Origin: Siphlonurus alternatus
Taxonomy: Eukaryota; Arthropoda; Insecta; Ephemeroptera; Siphlonuridae
DNA length: 64,000 nt
Assembly: GCA_949825025.1 (NCBI GenBank)
Contig: OX463787.1
Location: forward strand, 1,922,001 to 1,986,000
Direction: 5' to 3'
Shown here: positions 24,586 to 36,862 of the stretch, piece by piece
Numbering within the stretch: the stretch's first letter is position 1
Layout: every line of letters begins with the position of its first letter
Position numbers and translations under genes: made by a program
The notes under the pieces: generated by a model
Database searches by the model: none
What the model was told of the DNA's origin: nothing
What the model saw: the letters and a program-made list of their open reading frames with translations, nothing else

Positions 24586-25644
24586 TACTGATGAGAACCA
24601 GTCTCTGAAAAAAAACAACAACACAGTTTGTTTACTTTTTACTTCTTTTGCTATAGCATAGTTTGCAAGTGGTCAATTGTAAGACACATTTATCATGTCT
24701 ATTTTTATGATAGATTATTGTATTCTGCACAATTCATTATTCATTTGTCTGAAGAAATCTCATGTAAAGATAATGAATCTGCGGATCAGTGTCCTTGAAA
24801 AGTCCTTGATCGACCTCAGTACGTGATTTCGTGGAGGTTGGTACTTGCTCATGATTGTTGATTGATGTTGGTCACAGCTTGTCGCTTGACATAAAGTTGA
24901 AATTAACTAGCTTTTGTCTCGAGTTGTGAGTAGAATTTAATATTAGGAGAGTGATATTTTCTGTCACTATGGGAGGAGCTACTTGTAAGATTTATTTTTT
25001 AGTATTAAAAAATTATAAAACGATAGATTTAAAAAAAGTTGGTGTTATGTCATTGAATATGCCCTATAGCACATTATATTATAAACAATGTCTTGTTACA
25101 CCATTGCAAGCAGAAGATTTTAGGTGTAACATATAGGTGTAAATAAAATGTATAATAATTGAAAAATAAAGATTTCAGAAGAGACATAAGAAAAACAATA
25201 TGTGACAGGTTCTAACACGTCTTGCATACTTGCATTGTAGTAGTCAATAAAATGATTGTTATGTCTAGTGTGGGGTAAAGGTTAATAACTCGCAATGTCA
25301 GTTATGTTTGTAATGTGTGTTATAAATCTGCTTTATAATGAATGTCAAGTAGCCGGTGATTTATTTTAATATGAAATTTAATTTGAAAATAGCAGAATTT
25401 TATTTTTTATGAGACTATTGTACATTTTAATTCCGTATATTGTTGTAATAATAATTACAACAATTAATTTAGCATTAATTTATTTAGCAACAATTTAGCA
25501 TTTATTTGTGCTAAATTAAATATTAATGATAAAGGATAACTAATTTAATTTTCTCCCATATATTCTCTGAATCTCTTTGAATCTTAAGGTATAGTGGCTA
25601 TTTTCACGCATTTTCGTAAAGAAACTTTTGATTTTTGAGAAATA
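24586..25644. other. Intergenic, nothing recognised
   Basis: Ordinary AT-rich sequence with no supported reading frame or repeat end. Confidence 0.4.
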
Positions 25645-25793
25645 AAGCCGGTACTAACACGATACAATTTTTCTAACTATTGCATACAATTTCTCCTTAC
25701 AAGAAAACTTGAACTCCATTTGTTTGTATGGAAAAGAAAATTTCTTGCAAGGAAAAATTGTAAGCAAAAATTGTATGGTGTAATACCGGCTTA
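25645..25793. mobile_element. MITE (family I, copy 1)
   Basis: The ends AAGCCGGTACTAACACGATA and TGGTGTAATACCGGCTTA are inverted. The interior carries CAAGAAAACTTGAACTCCAT and its near complement AAATTTCTTGCAAGGAAAAA. Confidence 0.75.
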
Positions 25794-26337
25794 AGACAAA
25801 GCAACATAGAATCATGTTTGTAATATACGTTTTAGGATTGTAAAATTGGAAAATGATACTGCGACTATAATAAAATTTAGTCAAAGCATCATCTGAAAAC
25901 AGTAAAAATATTAATAAATATAAATTTTTCCTTTAAATATATCGATTTAATAGTAATTTTATTATCCTCTTATTTTTAAGTGTAACAATATTTTAGGTTT
26001 ACCATCAATATAATAATCAATGACCGCCTATCGTCCCCCCAGGTACTACTACCATCTGATTGTGACCCGGTCTGATGACGCAAGTACAGTACGTGCACCA
26101 AGCCACGTACTGAGGTCAAACCAAGGACATCGAGGTCATCCTCTGTCCATTATCTGTAGATGAGAAGTGGTCTTAACAAGGTCCTAACAATGGAAACCAT
26201 AAATCTATCTTACATTTTTAACGTGGCTATGCCATAAATCATAAAATAAGTAAGTTAAATCTGTGCTTTTGAGTGAATTTTTTTTTCAACATTAACGTCT
26301 GACATTGATAATGTAGACATTTTGATATATTAAACTA

Positions 26338-26583
26338 ACACCTTGATGTCAATTTTATTACTATGCCGTAGTCTAAACGTAATCTTTTTACCTCTAAAAA
26401 CATTTTTTTTTCTTCCTCGCTCAAAGTGAGGATGAAATGCAGACAATATTTTTATCATTTTATTCTCAAGAAAAAAGGAAAAGAGATATAATTTTGTATT
26501 TTTTCCTCTAAAATGGTACAAAATAGGAGGAAATTGGACGAGGAGAGAGCTTAATAACGAATAAAATATATTTCCACTTGGGT
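26338..26583 (+). mobile_element. MITE family A, degenerate left end
   Basis: Recognised from CTAAACGTAATCTTTTTACC, CTCGCTCAAAGTGAGGATGA, GGTACAAAATAGGAGGAAAT and the end ATTTCCACTTGGGTATA. Confidence 0.7.
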
Positions 26584-26656
26584 ATATTGTATAAATTAAA
26601 AAAATCATATGATAAGTAAGCTAAATCAGTGCTTTTATTGCTTTTTTTTAGTTTTT

Positions 26657-26682
26657 AATAATAATAATAATAATAATAATAG
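26657..26682. repeat. (TAA)n microsatellite
   Basis: About eight TAA units. Confidence 0.85.
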
Positions 26683-26773
26683 CTAGGTGACACTAATACA
26701 TTCTACATTTTAAGTACAGATAATAATAATCACCTCCCAAGTTATAATAATTGTCATAATTTATTCACGTTTA

Positions 26774-26971
26774 TCGACTCTCCTCGTGCTTTTACCTCCA
26801 ATTTTGCAACATTTACGAACAAAACAGACGAGATTACATCTTATTTCCTTTTATCGATTGTAAAATGTTAGCAATATTTCCTAATTTCATCCTCACTTTG
26901 AGAGAGGAAGAAATGAGATTTGATTTAGACGTAAAAAGATTAGGTGATGAGTTGAAGACGTAATTTTTTTA
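26774..26971 (-). mobile_element. MITE family A, left end lost
   Basis: CTCCAATTTTGCAACATTTA, CAGACGAGATTACATC, TCATCCTCACTTTGAGAGAG and GATGAGTTGAAGACGTAATT follow family order in inverse orientation. Confidence 0.65.
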
Positions 26972-27253
26972 AATATATAATTTATAACAATAATTAGTAT
27001 ACTTTTTTTGTGTCTCATATTTGATATCAAGTCCTTTTAAAAAATCTAGTATTGAATTAGCATAACACTATTTATACAGTATAAGATTCCTTTGAAAATA
27101 TTAAAGGTTTTTAAAATTAGATATAGATATATTTTGCCATATTTTAAATTTATGTTAGACAAAAATAAATTGATATAAAAACATAGCCTTAAACTAGATA
27201 TAATTATAACAGTACAAGGTCGTAATATAACGTACAAGACGCATTACACGATG

Positions 27254-27402
27254 TTAAGCCACTATTACACGATACAATTTTTCTAACTATTGCATACAAT
27301 TTTTTCTTACAAGAAAACTTGAACCCCATTTATTTGTATGGAGATGAAATTTTCTTGCAAGGAAAACTTGTATGCAAAATTGTATGGTGTAATATAGGCT
27401 TT
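27254..27402. mobile_element. MITE (family I, copy 2)
   Basis: TTAAGCCACTATTACACGAT to TGTAATATAGGCTTTA, with an interior nearly identical to copy 1. Confidence 0.75.
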
Positions 27403-27639
27403 AGGAGAGTTTTGAGACACTATACATAAATATAGCGCTTCCTGTGGCGTTGCATACAAATTCACTACATATCATATTTATTTATTTATTTATTTTTTTC
27501 TCATGAGGCTGTACATAATACAACATAGAGACAAAAAAAAACTTAAAATACCTTAAAAATTATAAAAAATGAAACAGTATTAAATGCACTTAGAATTGTC
27601 AATAAAAATTAAAACAGACATTAAATAAACATTTATACA

Positions 27640-27884
27640 CATATATAAATCATGATAATAATATATTAAATAATATTCAATGTCAGTCATATTTAACTTT
27701 GGTTTTGAATTATTAAAAGGGAGTTTTGCTTTATAAGTTATAGTTGAAAAGTGTGATAAATTTATATAAAAAAAAAAATGGAGGTAGCGCCTGCAGATTT
27801 ATTTTTATGCAACCCTTTAATCATGGGAGTATTGCTAGACTACAAACTTTCAGGGGTCATTCAAAAGAAACATAAAAAAAATAG
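27640..27884 (-). repeat. Interspersed repeat (family R, copy 2)
   Basis: The inverted counterpart of 6281-6578: TAACTTTGGTTTTGAATTAT, ATGGAGGT, GCGCCTGCAGATTTATTTTT and GCAACCCTTTAATCATG. Confidence 0.5.
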
Positions 27885-28058
27885 TACGGGGTGGGGAAAG
27901 CGAAAAAATCGCGTGCCGCAGCCAATCAGAGGCTCGGGATTTCTTCACCTTGCGAGGAGCTATTTTATCACCAATATGGCCGCCATACGAGATTGAAGCA
28001 AATGCGCTTTTCTCGCCCCGCCAAAAGCCCCGCTCGTCATCGCTCCATGGAAATGGGT
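27885..28058. mobile_element. CCAAT-bearing MITE (family N, copy 1)
   Basis: The block AGCCAATCAGAGGCTCGGGA, CACCAATATGGCCGCCATAC, GAGATTGAAGCAAA recurs at 62003-62158 just upstream of the SLC7 gene. The ends GGGGAAAGCGAAAA and CTTTTCTCGCCCC are roughly inverted. It is much GC-richer than its surroundings. Confidence 0.6.
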
Positions 28059-29080
28059 CATTACGCAACTTTTGTTGTTCGGTAAAACTCAATTTTGAGT
28101 AAAGAAGATCGCGGTCTTGTCAAAAATAATTATTAGCATTATGAGTTATATAGGAAAAACTTGATGTAAGTTAATACTTAATAATAATAATAATAATAAT
28201 ATAATCGAAGTAAAACTAGTTTTCTAAGTCCCTTGACTTTACGTATTAACAAGTTTTGTTATATTATATATGAGCGTGTCAGCATTAATCGGCATAAGGA
28301 AGCTTTCTTCATATCAGGTATATTTAATTGGTAAGAATTAAAAAACAAAAAATGCAAATTTAAGTGTACGTATAATACATAAATTGCTCCAAGGTACCTA
28401 ATATATGAAAATAACACAAATCATAAATGTATATTAGTCATATTATAATGGAATTATAATAAAATTATAATAATAAACCTACTGCATAAAAGTTAAGTAT
28501 GTAAATTATTGAATACAAACTAAATTTTTTTCTTTAGGAAAATAAGTAAATTACAAATTATGCACATCACATATCTAATTTAAAAAATACAACTTGATCT
28601 ATTGCTCTATCAATTGAGTGCAAAACTAGATAGGTATACAATAAAGCTCATTGTTGCACTTACTTGAAATACCAGGTAGCTCATTATTGCAACAATATCT
28701 TATAGTAGCAGTTACCGTATTATTATGACGTGGGGGCGATATATTGAATGCAAATTTGAGTGAAAGTTATACTAATTTATAAGATGTTTATTATGTGTAC
28801 TTTTTTAAAGCCACCGCCGTAACGTAGTATATACTGCAGTAGTATGACGCGTTATATGGTAGTACCTTATCTTATCAAAATGCAAATGTTTAATAAAGTG
28901 TCAAGTTTTAAGGTGCATAGACAGACAATTAACATGGAAGTGGTAGTTTGCATTGTTTAGAATATTAAACTGCTCGTGTTAAAATAATGAAACATGTATT
29001 ATGTTAAATAGAAGTTTATTAATATTGACGAAAAGGTCTTGGGATTTTAACTTAGTTTTAGTAATGAGTAATGGATTGCA
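28059..29080. other. Intergenic, nothing recognised
   Basis: Contains a short (TAA)n run at 28180-28201 and otherwise plain AT-rich sequence. Confidence 0.4.
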
Positions 29081-29409
29081 ATGGACAACGTGCATGACGT
29101 ATTTTATTGCAGAAATGAATAGAGGGTATCAAATTATGTTATTCTGAATTTCTTCAGATTTTTTTGAAACCCAGAACTATTTTTAAATAATTATTGAAAG
29201 TGCGGCCACGCCTCCTGGAGGCGTCAATAGGCGTCTCGGTCCTATCCTTTTTATTAAGGAGTCAGGGGTGCCAACTAAAATCACAGGACTTTCAATAATT
29301 ATTTAAAAATAGTTCTGGGTCTAAAAAAAATTTAAAAAAATTCAGAGTAGCATAATTTGGTACCCTCTATTCATTTCTGCATTTAAAAATTTTCATGCAG
29401 GTTGTCCAT
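29081..29409. mobile_element. Foldback MITE (family F, copy 2)
   Basis: Ends ATGGACAACGTGCATGA and TCATGCAGGTTGTCCAT. The centre GCGGCCACGCCTCCTGGAGG and the mirrored arms match copies 1 and 3. Confidence 0.85.
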
Positions 29410-29508
29410 TGTTCATGTTCTAATTTTTAACTATTATTTAACATAATTCCTCCCCTTCCTTCTACCACCTTCTCTCCCCCCACCCCTCTCTCCCCTATTA
29501 TATACTAA

Positions 29509-29649
29509 GGTTCATATTTAACTTGGGTTTCGTCGGAAACGCTCGGGTGTTCTTCGGCTCGGCTCGGCCAATGAAATTCTTCGTTACAAACAACACACCA
29601 ATGACAGAAGACGTTACAAACACGACGAAAACCAATTTAAATATAAACC
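29509..29649 (+). mobile_element. Small MITE (family J, copy 2)
   Basis: GGTTCATATTTAACTTGGG to ACGAAAACCAATTTAAATAT, with the same interior and orientation as copy 1. Confidence 0.7.
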
Positions 29650-30149
29650 AGAGTATACTACTCTTAAACTATATAATATTGAATATTATACCCACATGGC
29701 CATATATTGAATTCAACATATATAAAAAAAAATCTATTCTTGTATAAAATTTTAATAATTCAGTACAGTAAATGGGTCAAAACCAAATATATCTCATTGA
29801 AACACGCACAGATACAAACTACGCTAACACTACGTGCAAAGTATAGAATGTTCTCCACGTTGTTTCAAGGTCATTTTCAAGGTCAAAGGTTCATACTTAT
29901 AACATTGCGAGGGTGGGTCATCAACCAACCAATCAGAAACGAGATAAAAGTCACGTGGTTTGGGAAAATTTAACCAATGAGAGAGATAAGGGTGCGAGCT
30001 ACGCGATCGATGAATTTGCGCACTGTGTTTTGTAGGGGAAGTTTTTAGTTTATATAGAAATCGATTTTAACTACGTCATGACGTCATAATGGTGTGGGTG
30101 GAGAGATAAGTAATTTAAATGTCATATAGTGATTTTATATTTAGATAAT

Positions 30150-30402
30150 CCTAGTTGAAAAATTACGTCTTCAACTCATCCTTTACACGTCTAAACCTAA
30201 TCTTTTTAACTTAAAACACATCTTATTTTTTCCTCGCTCAGAATGAAGATGAAATGAAAACAATATTTCTAACATTCTCTGCTCAAGAAAGAAAAAAAGA
30301 CGTAATCTCGTCTTCTTTCGTCTAAAATGGTGCAAAATAAGAGGGAATTAGACGAGAAGATAGATTAATAACGATTAAAAGATTAAATTTATTTCAACTC
30401 GG
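30150..30402 (+). mobile_element. MITE family A, full length
   Basis: Ends CCTAGTTGAAAAATTACGTC and TTTATTTCAACTCGG; all interior landmarks are present in order. Confidence 0.85.
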
Positions 30403-30439
30403 AATATTTAAAGTAGAGTATAATAGAGTCTGTAGAGTG

Positions 30440-30625
30440 CCATTTCCGGTTTTCGTCCATAAGGCCAATGTTAAACTTCTACCTCAATTTGCACAAAATT
30501 GATTGGACAGATCTACTTCAAAATTTGTACACCATGTATTGAAGGCGATTTTTAAGTCCCCTGTAGGTCTTATTGCATTCAAAGTGACCGATTCCAAGAT
30601 CTCAATCAACTGAGGTTCATCCTTA
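30440..30625 (-). mobile_element. MITE family D, one end lost
   Basis: TTTTCGTCCATAAGGCCAAT, TTCTACCTCAATTTGCACAA and GTCCCCTGTAGGTCTTATTG mark a diverged inverted copy that ends in ACTGAGGTTCAT. Confidence 0.6.
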
Positions 30626-31032
30626 AGATACATAACCTCAATGCTCTAACCGACCTAATTTCTTAACAGATCCAACAAGGTGTTTTTTGATGTATAAATA
30701 AAAAAAAGTTCAACATCCTTTTTTGCTGTTCTATATATTGTTTTTCTTGGCACCAATATTATACCACAGCTTTTTTATGTAACTTCATTTATACTAATGA
30801 TTTTTCTTATACTTTGTTCAATGTTTACAAACATAGTTTGTTTTGCACGTGTGTTCTATCACATAGAGGACATTTCTGACGTGTGTAATTAACAAGTTTC
30901 TTTATGTGAGGCTGGAAAAAGAATTTACAACGCAAATTTGTCAACGTTGTAAAAATTTGAATAAAAGTTATTATATAATATAGTCCAGGATTTACGATTA
31001 TGTATTTAAACTAAATTTGCTTCTTACATATA

Positions 31033-31190
31033 CCCTAGTTGAAAAATTGCGTCTTCAACTCATCATTTACACGTCTAAAAATAAACTTATTACCTCTAAA
31101 ACACATCTTATTTCCTCTTCGCTCAAAGTGAGGATGAAATGGAGACAATATTTCTAACATTTTATGCTCAAGAAGAGGAAGACAAAAGGT
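31033..31190 (+). mobile_element. MITE family A, right end lost
   Basis: CCCTAGTTGAAAAATTGCGTC through CTCAAGAAGAGGAAGACA, then unrelated sequence. TA precedes the left end. Confidence 0.75.
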
Positions 31191-31462
31191 AAAAACCAGA
31201 ATGATCATTTATTTATGAAATTCTATTTATTAATAATGAAATGATAATATTACCTATTTAATATTTTCAAATTCTGAGAAATAATTTATCTTCCAAATAA
31301 CGATTAATTAAAAAATACTATGTATTTTAATAACAATTAAAATAAAATAATGTAGAATATATAATTATGAATGATTTATCCAAACTTGCGATAAAAATAA
31401 ATATTCAAATTTTTAATTGATTTATAGCAACAGAACGATATGATCCTTTTAACTTTTTCTCT

Positions 31463-31785
31463 AAAGAATGAATCTCAGTAGGTTGATATCTCGCAATCGT
31501 ACCGCCTGAATGCAACAAGACTTGCAGGGGAATTAGAACTCACCATCAACAAATTTTGAAGTGAATTTCTTATCAGTTTTGTGAAAACTGAGGTAGAAGT
31601 TTAACATTGGCCTTATGGACGAAAACCGGAAATGGAGCTGTTGTAAGAAAACTGCAAGACCGAATTTGCTCAAACCATAAGCGTTTAAGTTTTAGAACAT
31701 TATTAATTTTTTAAAATTTATTTCATTCTATTCGTTTGCAGGGAAATATTCTTTGACTCCAGCAGTAACTGAGATTAATCGTTAA
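31463..31785 (+). mobile_element. MITE (family D, copy 2)
   Basis: GAATGAATCTCAGTAGG to CTGAGATTAATCGTTAA. The interior is very close to copy 1, with a roughly 12-bp deletion after CACCATCAA. Confidence 0.8.
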
Positions 31786-32285
31786 AAAATAATTCAGCAT
31801 TGAATGAATGATCTTGTTTCATAATAAAGTTTGTAAAAAAATAAAGCACACATTTACCATTTAATTGCGATGATTTATTTTACTAATATTAATCTTGCAA
31901 ATCTCTGTTTTTAAAAACTTAATATTTTGGATTCATTAAATCATGTTTCAAATCAATTAACAAATCCATTCCTGTTAATTAGTATATAATAGCGGTTATA
32001 TAATGATATATTAATATACACTCTATCTGAATGGATACAAGAGGAAAACGTTAAAAAAAAAGGCATTTCCGGATTCTTACACAAGAGGAGGGGAAGATTC
32101 CTGCAAGTTCCACTGCATCAGGCTGATGCAAGAGTGGCAAATGTTGAGTGATGTCATTGTTGCAACATTATAATGAGGAGAGCAAGCTACAAAGTGTTAA
32201 CATATAAGGTAATGTGACGAGGTAGGTACACAAATTAGCGCCGGGGATTCTCAGAAATAAATTAATTTACTTGTACGGGTAGTAC
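31786..32285. other. Intergenic, nothing recognised
   Basis: AT-rich sequence without a supported feature. Confidence 0.4.
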
Positions 32286-32405
32286 TTAAAGACGGTATGA
32301 CACGATACAATTTAGGATACAATTTTTCCTTATTGCAAGAAAATTTCATCTCCACACAAATAAATGATTTCTTGTAAGGAAAAATTGTATCATATATTAC
32401 GGGAT
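32286..32405. mobile_element. MITE (family I, copy 3, shortened)
   Basis: GGTATGACACGATACAATTT and AGGAAAAATTGTATCATAT are inverted around a CAAGAAAATTTCATCTCC core. Confidence 0.6.
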
Positions 32406-32429
32406 GAAGGTTAACTTTTGGTTGCTATA

Positions 32430-32645
32430 CTCTAGTTGAAAAATTACGTCTTCAACTCGTCACGTCTAAACCTAATCTTTTTACCTCTAAAACATAAACT
32501 TATTTCCTTTTCGCTCAAAGTGAGGATGAATTGAAGACAAAATTTTTAACATTTTATGCTTAAGAAGATGAAAGAAACGTAATCTTGTATTTTTTCCTCT
32601 AAAATTGGTGCAAAATAGAACACAAAATGAGAGGAGAGCTTAATT
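32430..32645 (+). mobile_element. MITE family A, right end lost
   Basis: CTCTAGTTGAAAAATTACGTC, CGCTCAAAGTGAGGATGAAT and ATTTTATGCTTAAGAAG in family order, fading after GAGGAGAGCTTAA. Confidence 0.75.
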
Positions 32646-33340
32646 TTTTGTGTGTAATGAAAAGAAAAAAAAATATATATATGAAAATAAGATATTTATA
32701 AAATATAGCAAGATGATACAGCAAAAGCTTCAATAATTTATTTTTTATTATAATAATTATATTATCTACAATAATATAAGGAACAATATCAACTACTTCG
32801 GCGCTTCTTTTTTTTATATTATATCGAATAATTATTATTGCAATATGAATTAATCTTTGTGTATTCTATGCATTAATTTATGACAAATGAATTAAACATA
32901 TTTTACCTATCACTTCAATTATTATACAAAAGCTTTATTCAGTCTAATGATGATTAATTTTTTACTGACATTTTAAAATCTTGAGCGTATCCGCGGCGTA
33001 TCCCGCGTCCGAAACCATGAAACAATTAATATATTAATTTATCAATAATATACTTATCGAAGAAATAAAAATTTATAAGTAATAAAATTAAAAATATTGC
33101 GTGATTAACATTTTTAAATATTTAAATTACGTAATGTTATAGATATTGATTGATTTGTATTGTTATGTTTACAAACATATTATTTATAAAAAAAAATCAT
33201 TCAAAATTTAATAATACAATTTTAAAATAAAAAGAAAATAATTTTTTATTAATTTGTAAAATATATTAAAATTACATTTACAAGAATATAAAGGTATTAA
33301 AATTAAGATAGTCTTGTTCTGTAAAAATCCTGAAAAATAT
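32646..33340. other. AT-rich DNA, nothing recognised
   Basis: Long A/T runs only. Confidence 0.4.
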
Positions 33341-33505
33341 TTACATTGGCACTACTTAAAGTTATTTTCACGTGGTTTTGTATGACGTCACAAGCCTTCC
33401 CACCGCGAGGGGGAGTAGCAAAGTAGGGGAGAGTCACGTCTAGAGGAGGGGAGGGGAGGGAGCTCGCGAGGAGCTCTGTTTTCACCGGCTAGTGTGCTTT
33501 TAGCT
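33341..33505. promoter_or_regulatory. GC-rich island with CRE motif, unassigned
   Basis: TGACGTCA at 33383, a CCCACCGCGAGGGGGAG block, and an AGGGGAGGGGAGGGAGCTCG block stand out from the AT background. No start codon or exon was tied to it. Confidence 0.2.
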
Positions 33506-34419
33506 ACTGCATGAGCCTCAATATTGCATCATACCAGCATTTTAAAAGCGAATTAAATACCTTTAATCTTTCAAAAATCAAATCCAATATTATATAAGTG
33601 TTATTAATGTTATTATAAATAAATCTAATAGAATATTATAAAAAAAAAGTGTGTTAAAAAAATACTATTTTTAGAAGCTAATTAATTTATTTTATATAGT
33701 GTATAAAAGTATATGTACAAAACGGCTTCCTATAAATTAATATTTGATATTTTAGAGGATCTATGTATTAGATTCCTCTAATTTTTTATAGACTTTTTGA
33801 TAGTTGTGACATGAGCGAAGTTAATAATAAGAATAATAACATCATAATTCTTGCAAATCATTTACTGCAGCTGAATAGGAAAATTAATAATTGTCACAAT
33901 AATTACTACGAGACATGCATCGAAATGTTCATCACATTCAAGGTAAGTTTTTAGAAATTATTTCTTTCAGTGTAAAAAAAAAAAAATAAATAAATAAATA
34001 AAAAATACGTCAGATTTACGCACTTATTATTTGAAGTAAGATTAGGGGCGTGGAGGACTATTATATGTTTTATTGCTTATTACACTTGCTATAATACCAA
34101 TTAGGTAAATCGCAAATATACATCTGTAAAATGTTAGTTTAATTTTTTTTCAGTGTAATAAAAATAATACAATGCTTGATTGCAGGAATGTTATTTCAAA
34201 TTGAAGTGAAAGAAATGAAAATGGGCATGGAGAATAATTTTTTATTGGATTTATTTGCTATAATACTTTCATAATTTCATCTGAAATTTACAGTCTAATA
34301 CATCTTTATAATCTTAGCATAAATTTTTCTCAGTGTAATCTAAAAATACACACCTCGTGCTTTCTGATAGGTAATTAATATTTTGACGTTTTTAGAGGCG
34401 TGGTCGTCATAGAAATATC
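33506..34419. other. Intergenic, nothing recognised
   Basis: Only an (AAAT)n tract near 33984-34005 is notable. Confidence 0.4.
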
Positions 34420-34582
34420 GGGTGCGATTCACGAAGAAGTTAGCCAGGTTTCTAACCACGTTTAGCTTAACCATGTTTAATTATGATCTGTTTTTATGTA
34501 TTAAACACCTAGTTAAACGTGGTTAAGCTAGACGTGGCTAACGTAGTTAGAAACCTGGCTAATTGCTTCGTGAATCGCACCC
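34420..34582. mobile_element. Snap-back MITE (family B, copy 3), intact
   Basis: Ends GGGTGCGATTCACGAAG and CTTCGTGAATCGCACCC are perfect inverses, flanked by ATC on both sides (34417-34419, 34583-34585). The arms continue through TTAGCCAGGTTTCTAACCAC and its mirror. Confidence 0.9.
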
Positions 34583-34652
34583 ATCATAGTAATTAATACA
34601 TTCGCTACACTAGCTAAACACTAGTCCAATTTCTGCATCATTCAACAATGGT

Positions 34653-34690
34653 ATCAAGGAATTGAGATGTTAACATCTCAATTCCTTGAT
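34653..34690. repeat. Perfect 38-bp palindrome
   Basis: The half-site ATCAAGGAATTGAGATGTT is followed immediately by its exact complement, with no spacer. It lies 70 bp from B3 and belongs to no family seen here. Confidence 0.9.
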
Positions 34691-34953
34691 GGTATCTTGA
34701 GCTGTATTCACTTAAATGATGGCTAGTATTATATAAACTTTGAGAGGAGGAAAATACAAAATTTCTCTGTGCAATCGATTGATGTGCTAATTAAAGAAAT
34801 ATGATAGTTTTAAAACTTTAGGGGGGAGTAAAAAAGAATCCATAAAAGTTAAATAAATAATTGAGAAATTAAAATCAATAAAAGTTGCAGGTGTGTTTTA
34901 GTGTCCTGAATTAATTTCTTTATTTTGTTTATTTTATTAAATTATTTTACGCA

Positions 34954-35270
34954 ATGGAAAACCTGCATGAAAAATTTTTATTGCAGAAATAAATAGAGGG
35001 TACCAAATTATGCTACTCTGAATTTTTCAGATTTTTTTGAAACCAAAGAACTATTTTTAATTAATTATTGAAAGTGTAGCCACGCCCCCTGGAGGCGTAA
35101 ATATGCGTCTATTCTCTATCCTTTTTATTAAGGATTCAGGGGTGAAAACTTTCAATAATTATTTAAAAATAGTTCCGGGACTCAAATAAATATAAAAAAA
35201 AATCAGGGTAGCATAATTTGGTACTATCTATTCATTTCTGCAATAAAAAAATTTCATGCAGGTTGTCCAT
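34954..35270. mobile_element. Foldback MITE (family F, copy 3)
   Basis: Ends ATGGAAAACCTGCATGAAAA and TTTCATGCAGGTTGTCCAT; centre GTAGCCACGCCCCCTGGAGG. Confidence 0.85.
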
Positions 35271-35579
35271 TTTAGTAATTTTACAATACTGATCAACCAT
35301 AGCATTTTATCAAAAGGCGGAGGTCTTTTGAAGCAGGAAGAAAAGGAAAAAAGTACTTCTCCAAAAAATCTGAAAAAATTTGTAATCCATAGTTTAGCCA
35401 TCCAGCAATATATTTCTGAAAAAAAAAAAAAAAAAAAATCATGAAAAAAAAATTTAGTTTTCTTAACTTGTGATTTAAATAGCAGATTGTTTCAAATCCT
35501 CTTAATTGGTATAGCTTGTGACGAAAAATTACCTTGTTAAAATATTATAATAATTAATAACCAAATTAATCTGTTAAAT

Positions 35580-35836
35580 ATTGAAAAATTACATCTTCAA
35601 CTACACGTCTAAACCTAATCTTTTTACCTCTAAGACACATCTTATTTCCTCTTCGCTCAAAGTGAGAATGAAACGTAGACAATATTTCTAACATTTTGTG
35701 CTCAACGAGAGAAAAAAATACGTAATATCGTCTTTTTCACTCTTTCTTCCTCTAAAATGATGCAAAAAAAAAGAGGAAATAATACGAGAGGAGAGCTTAA
35801 TAAAGAATAAAAGATGAAATTTATTCCAACTTGGGT
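35580..35836 (+). mobile_element. MITE family A
   Basis: TTGAAAAATTACATCTTCAAC through ATTTATTCCAACTTGGG, then TATA. Only the first few terminal bases are altered. Confidence 0.8.
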
Positions 35837-36052
35837 ATACCCCCACAATTGAGTGTATAAATAATCATATATACACACACGTGTTGTATATTAGGCCCTG
35901 TCGTGGAAGCTATGAAGGCTACGTGGAATTTAATATCTTGGGAGGTCTCAAGCAAAAAACTTGTGCTATTCTTGTATTGACAAAATTTTAAAATGAAATA
36001 CAGTCTATATATAAAGCTAGGGCAAAACATCGTATTATCGTCATTAGCCCTA

Positions 36053-36308
36053 CCCGAGTTGAAATAAAATTAATCTTTTATTTCTATTAAGCTCTCCTCT
36101 CGTCTATTTTCCTCTTATTTTGCATAATTTTAGAGGGAAAAGGGCAAGATTACGTCTTCTTTCCTCTTCTTGAGCAGAAAATGTTAGAAATATTTTCTTT
36201 ATTTCATCCTCACTTTGAACGAAGAAGAAATAAGATGTGTTTTTGAGGTAACAAGATTAGGTTTAGACGTGCAAAGGATGAGTTGAAGACGTAATTTTTC
36301 AACTAGGG
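36053..36308 (-). mobile_element. MITE family A, best-preserved copy
   Basis: The ends CCCGAGTTGAAATAAAATT and AATTTTTCAACTAGGG are both intact and flanked by TA (36051-36052, 36309-36310), supporting a TA target. Confidence 0.9.
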
Positions 36309-36862
36309 TAGTTATAATGTATTTTCATATTTTCTTTATAGTGAAATCTAGAATAGTTTTGATCTGAGAAAAAAAAAATGTATTATTAATGGATTAATAC
36401 GGTTTTCGTCAATTAATCAAATTTATAACCCGATTTTAGCTAACATAAGTAAAATACATTTTATTGCATCAATTTATATCATATATCCAATAAAGACTAT
36501 ACTATTAGTTTTAAAGAGCAATGAATATAATTATAACACAGTCAGATACATGGTAAAATCAATCAATAATTGCAGTAAAGTTTAAATTCAACGTTTTAAG
36601 ATAAGAGAAACAGCTCTAAGTACAATGTAGTCTGGTTTTGTTGTCTCATATAATTATAAATTATAATAATGATATATTTGTTGGATGTCATAATTACTAA
36701 TTAATCGTAAAGTACAGTGATAATTAACAATTACACTTAAAACCAATTACCATGTATTAACTTACAAAATTAGAAAGTAATTTGAACATGCACATATTGC
36801 TAATTAATTTACATATTGCTGCAAACTTTACTATAGAGTAATGTTATATAGTCATATCTATA

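Noticed and set aside
29523..29747. A reading frame conserved between J elements (KFFVTNNTPMTEDVTN)
   Set aside because: The three copies are the same young MITE, so the shared frame reflects recent common descent; the element is too short to code.
33341..33505. CTCF-type insulator site
   Set aside because: CCACCGCGAGGGGGAG only loosely resembles the motif and needs an insertion to align; kept only as a GC-rich island.
36053..36308. piggyBac element, because the ends begin with CCC
   Set aside because: The flanks are TA in the best copy; no TTAA duplication is seen.
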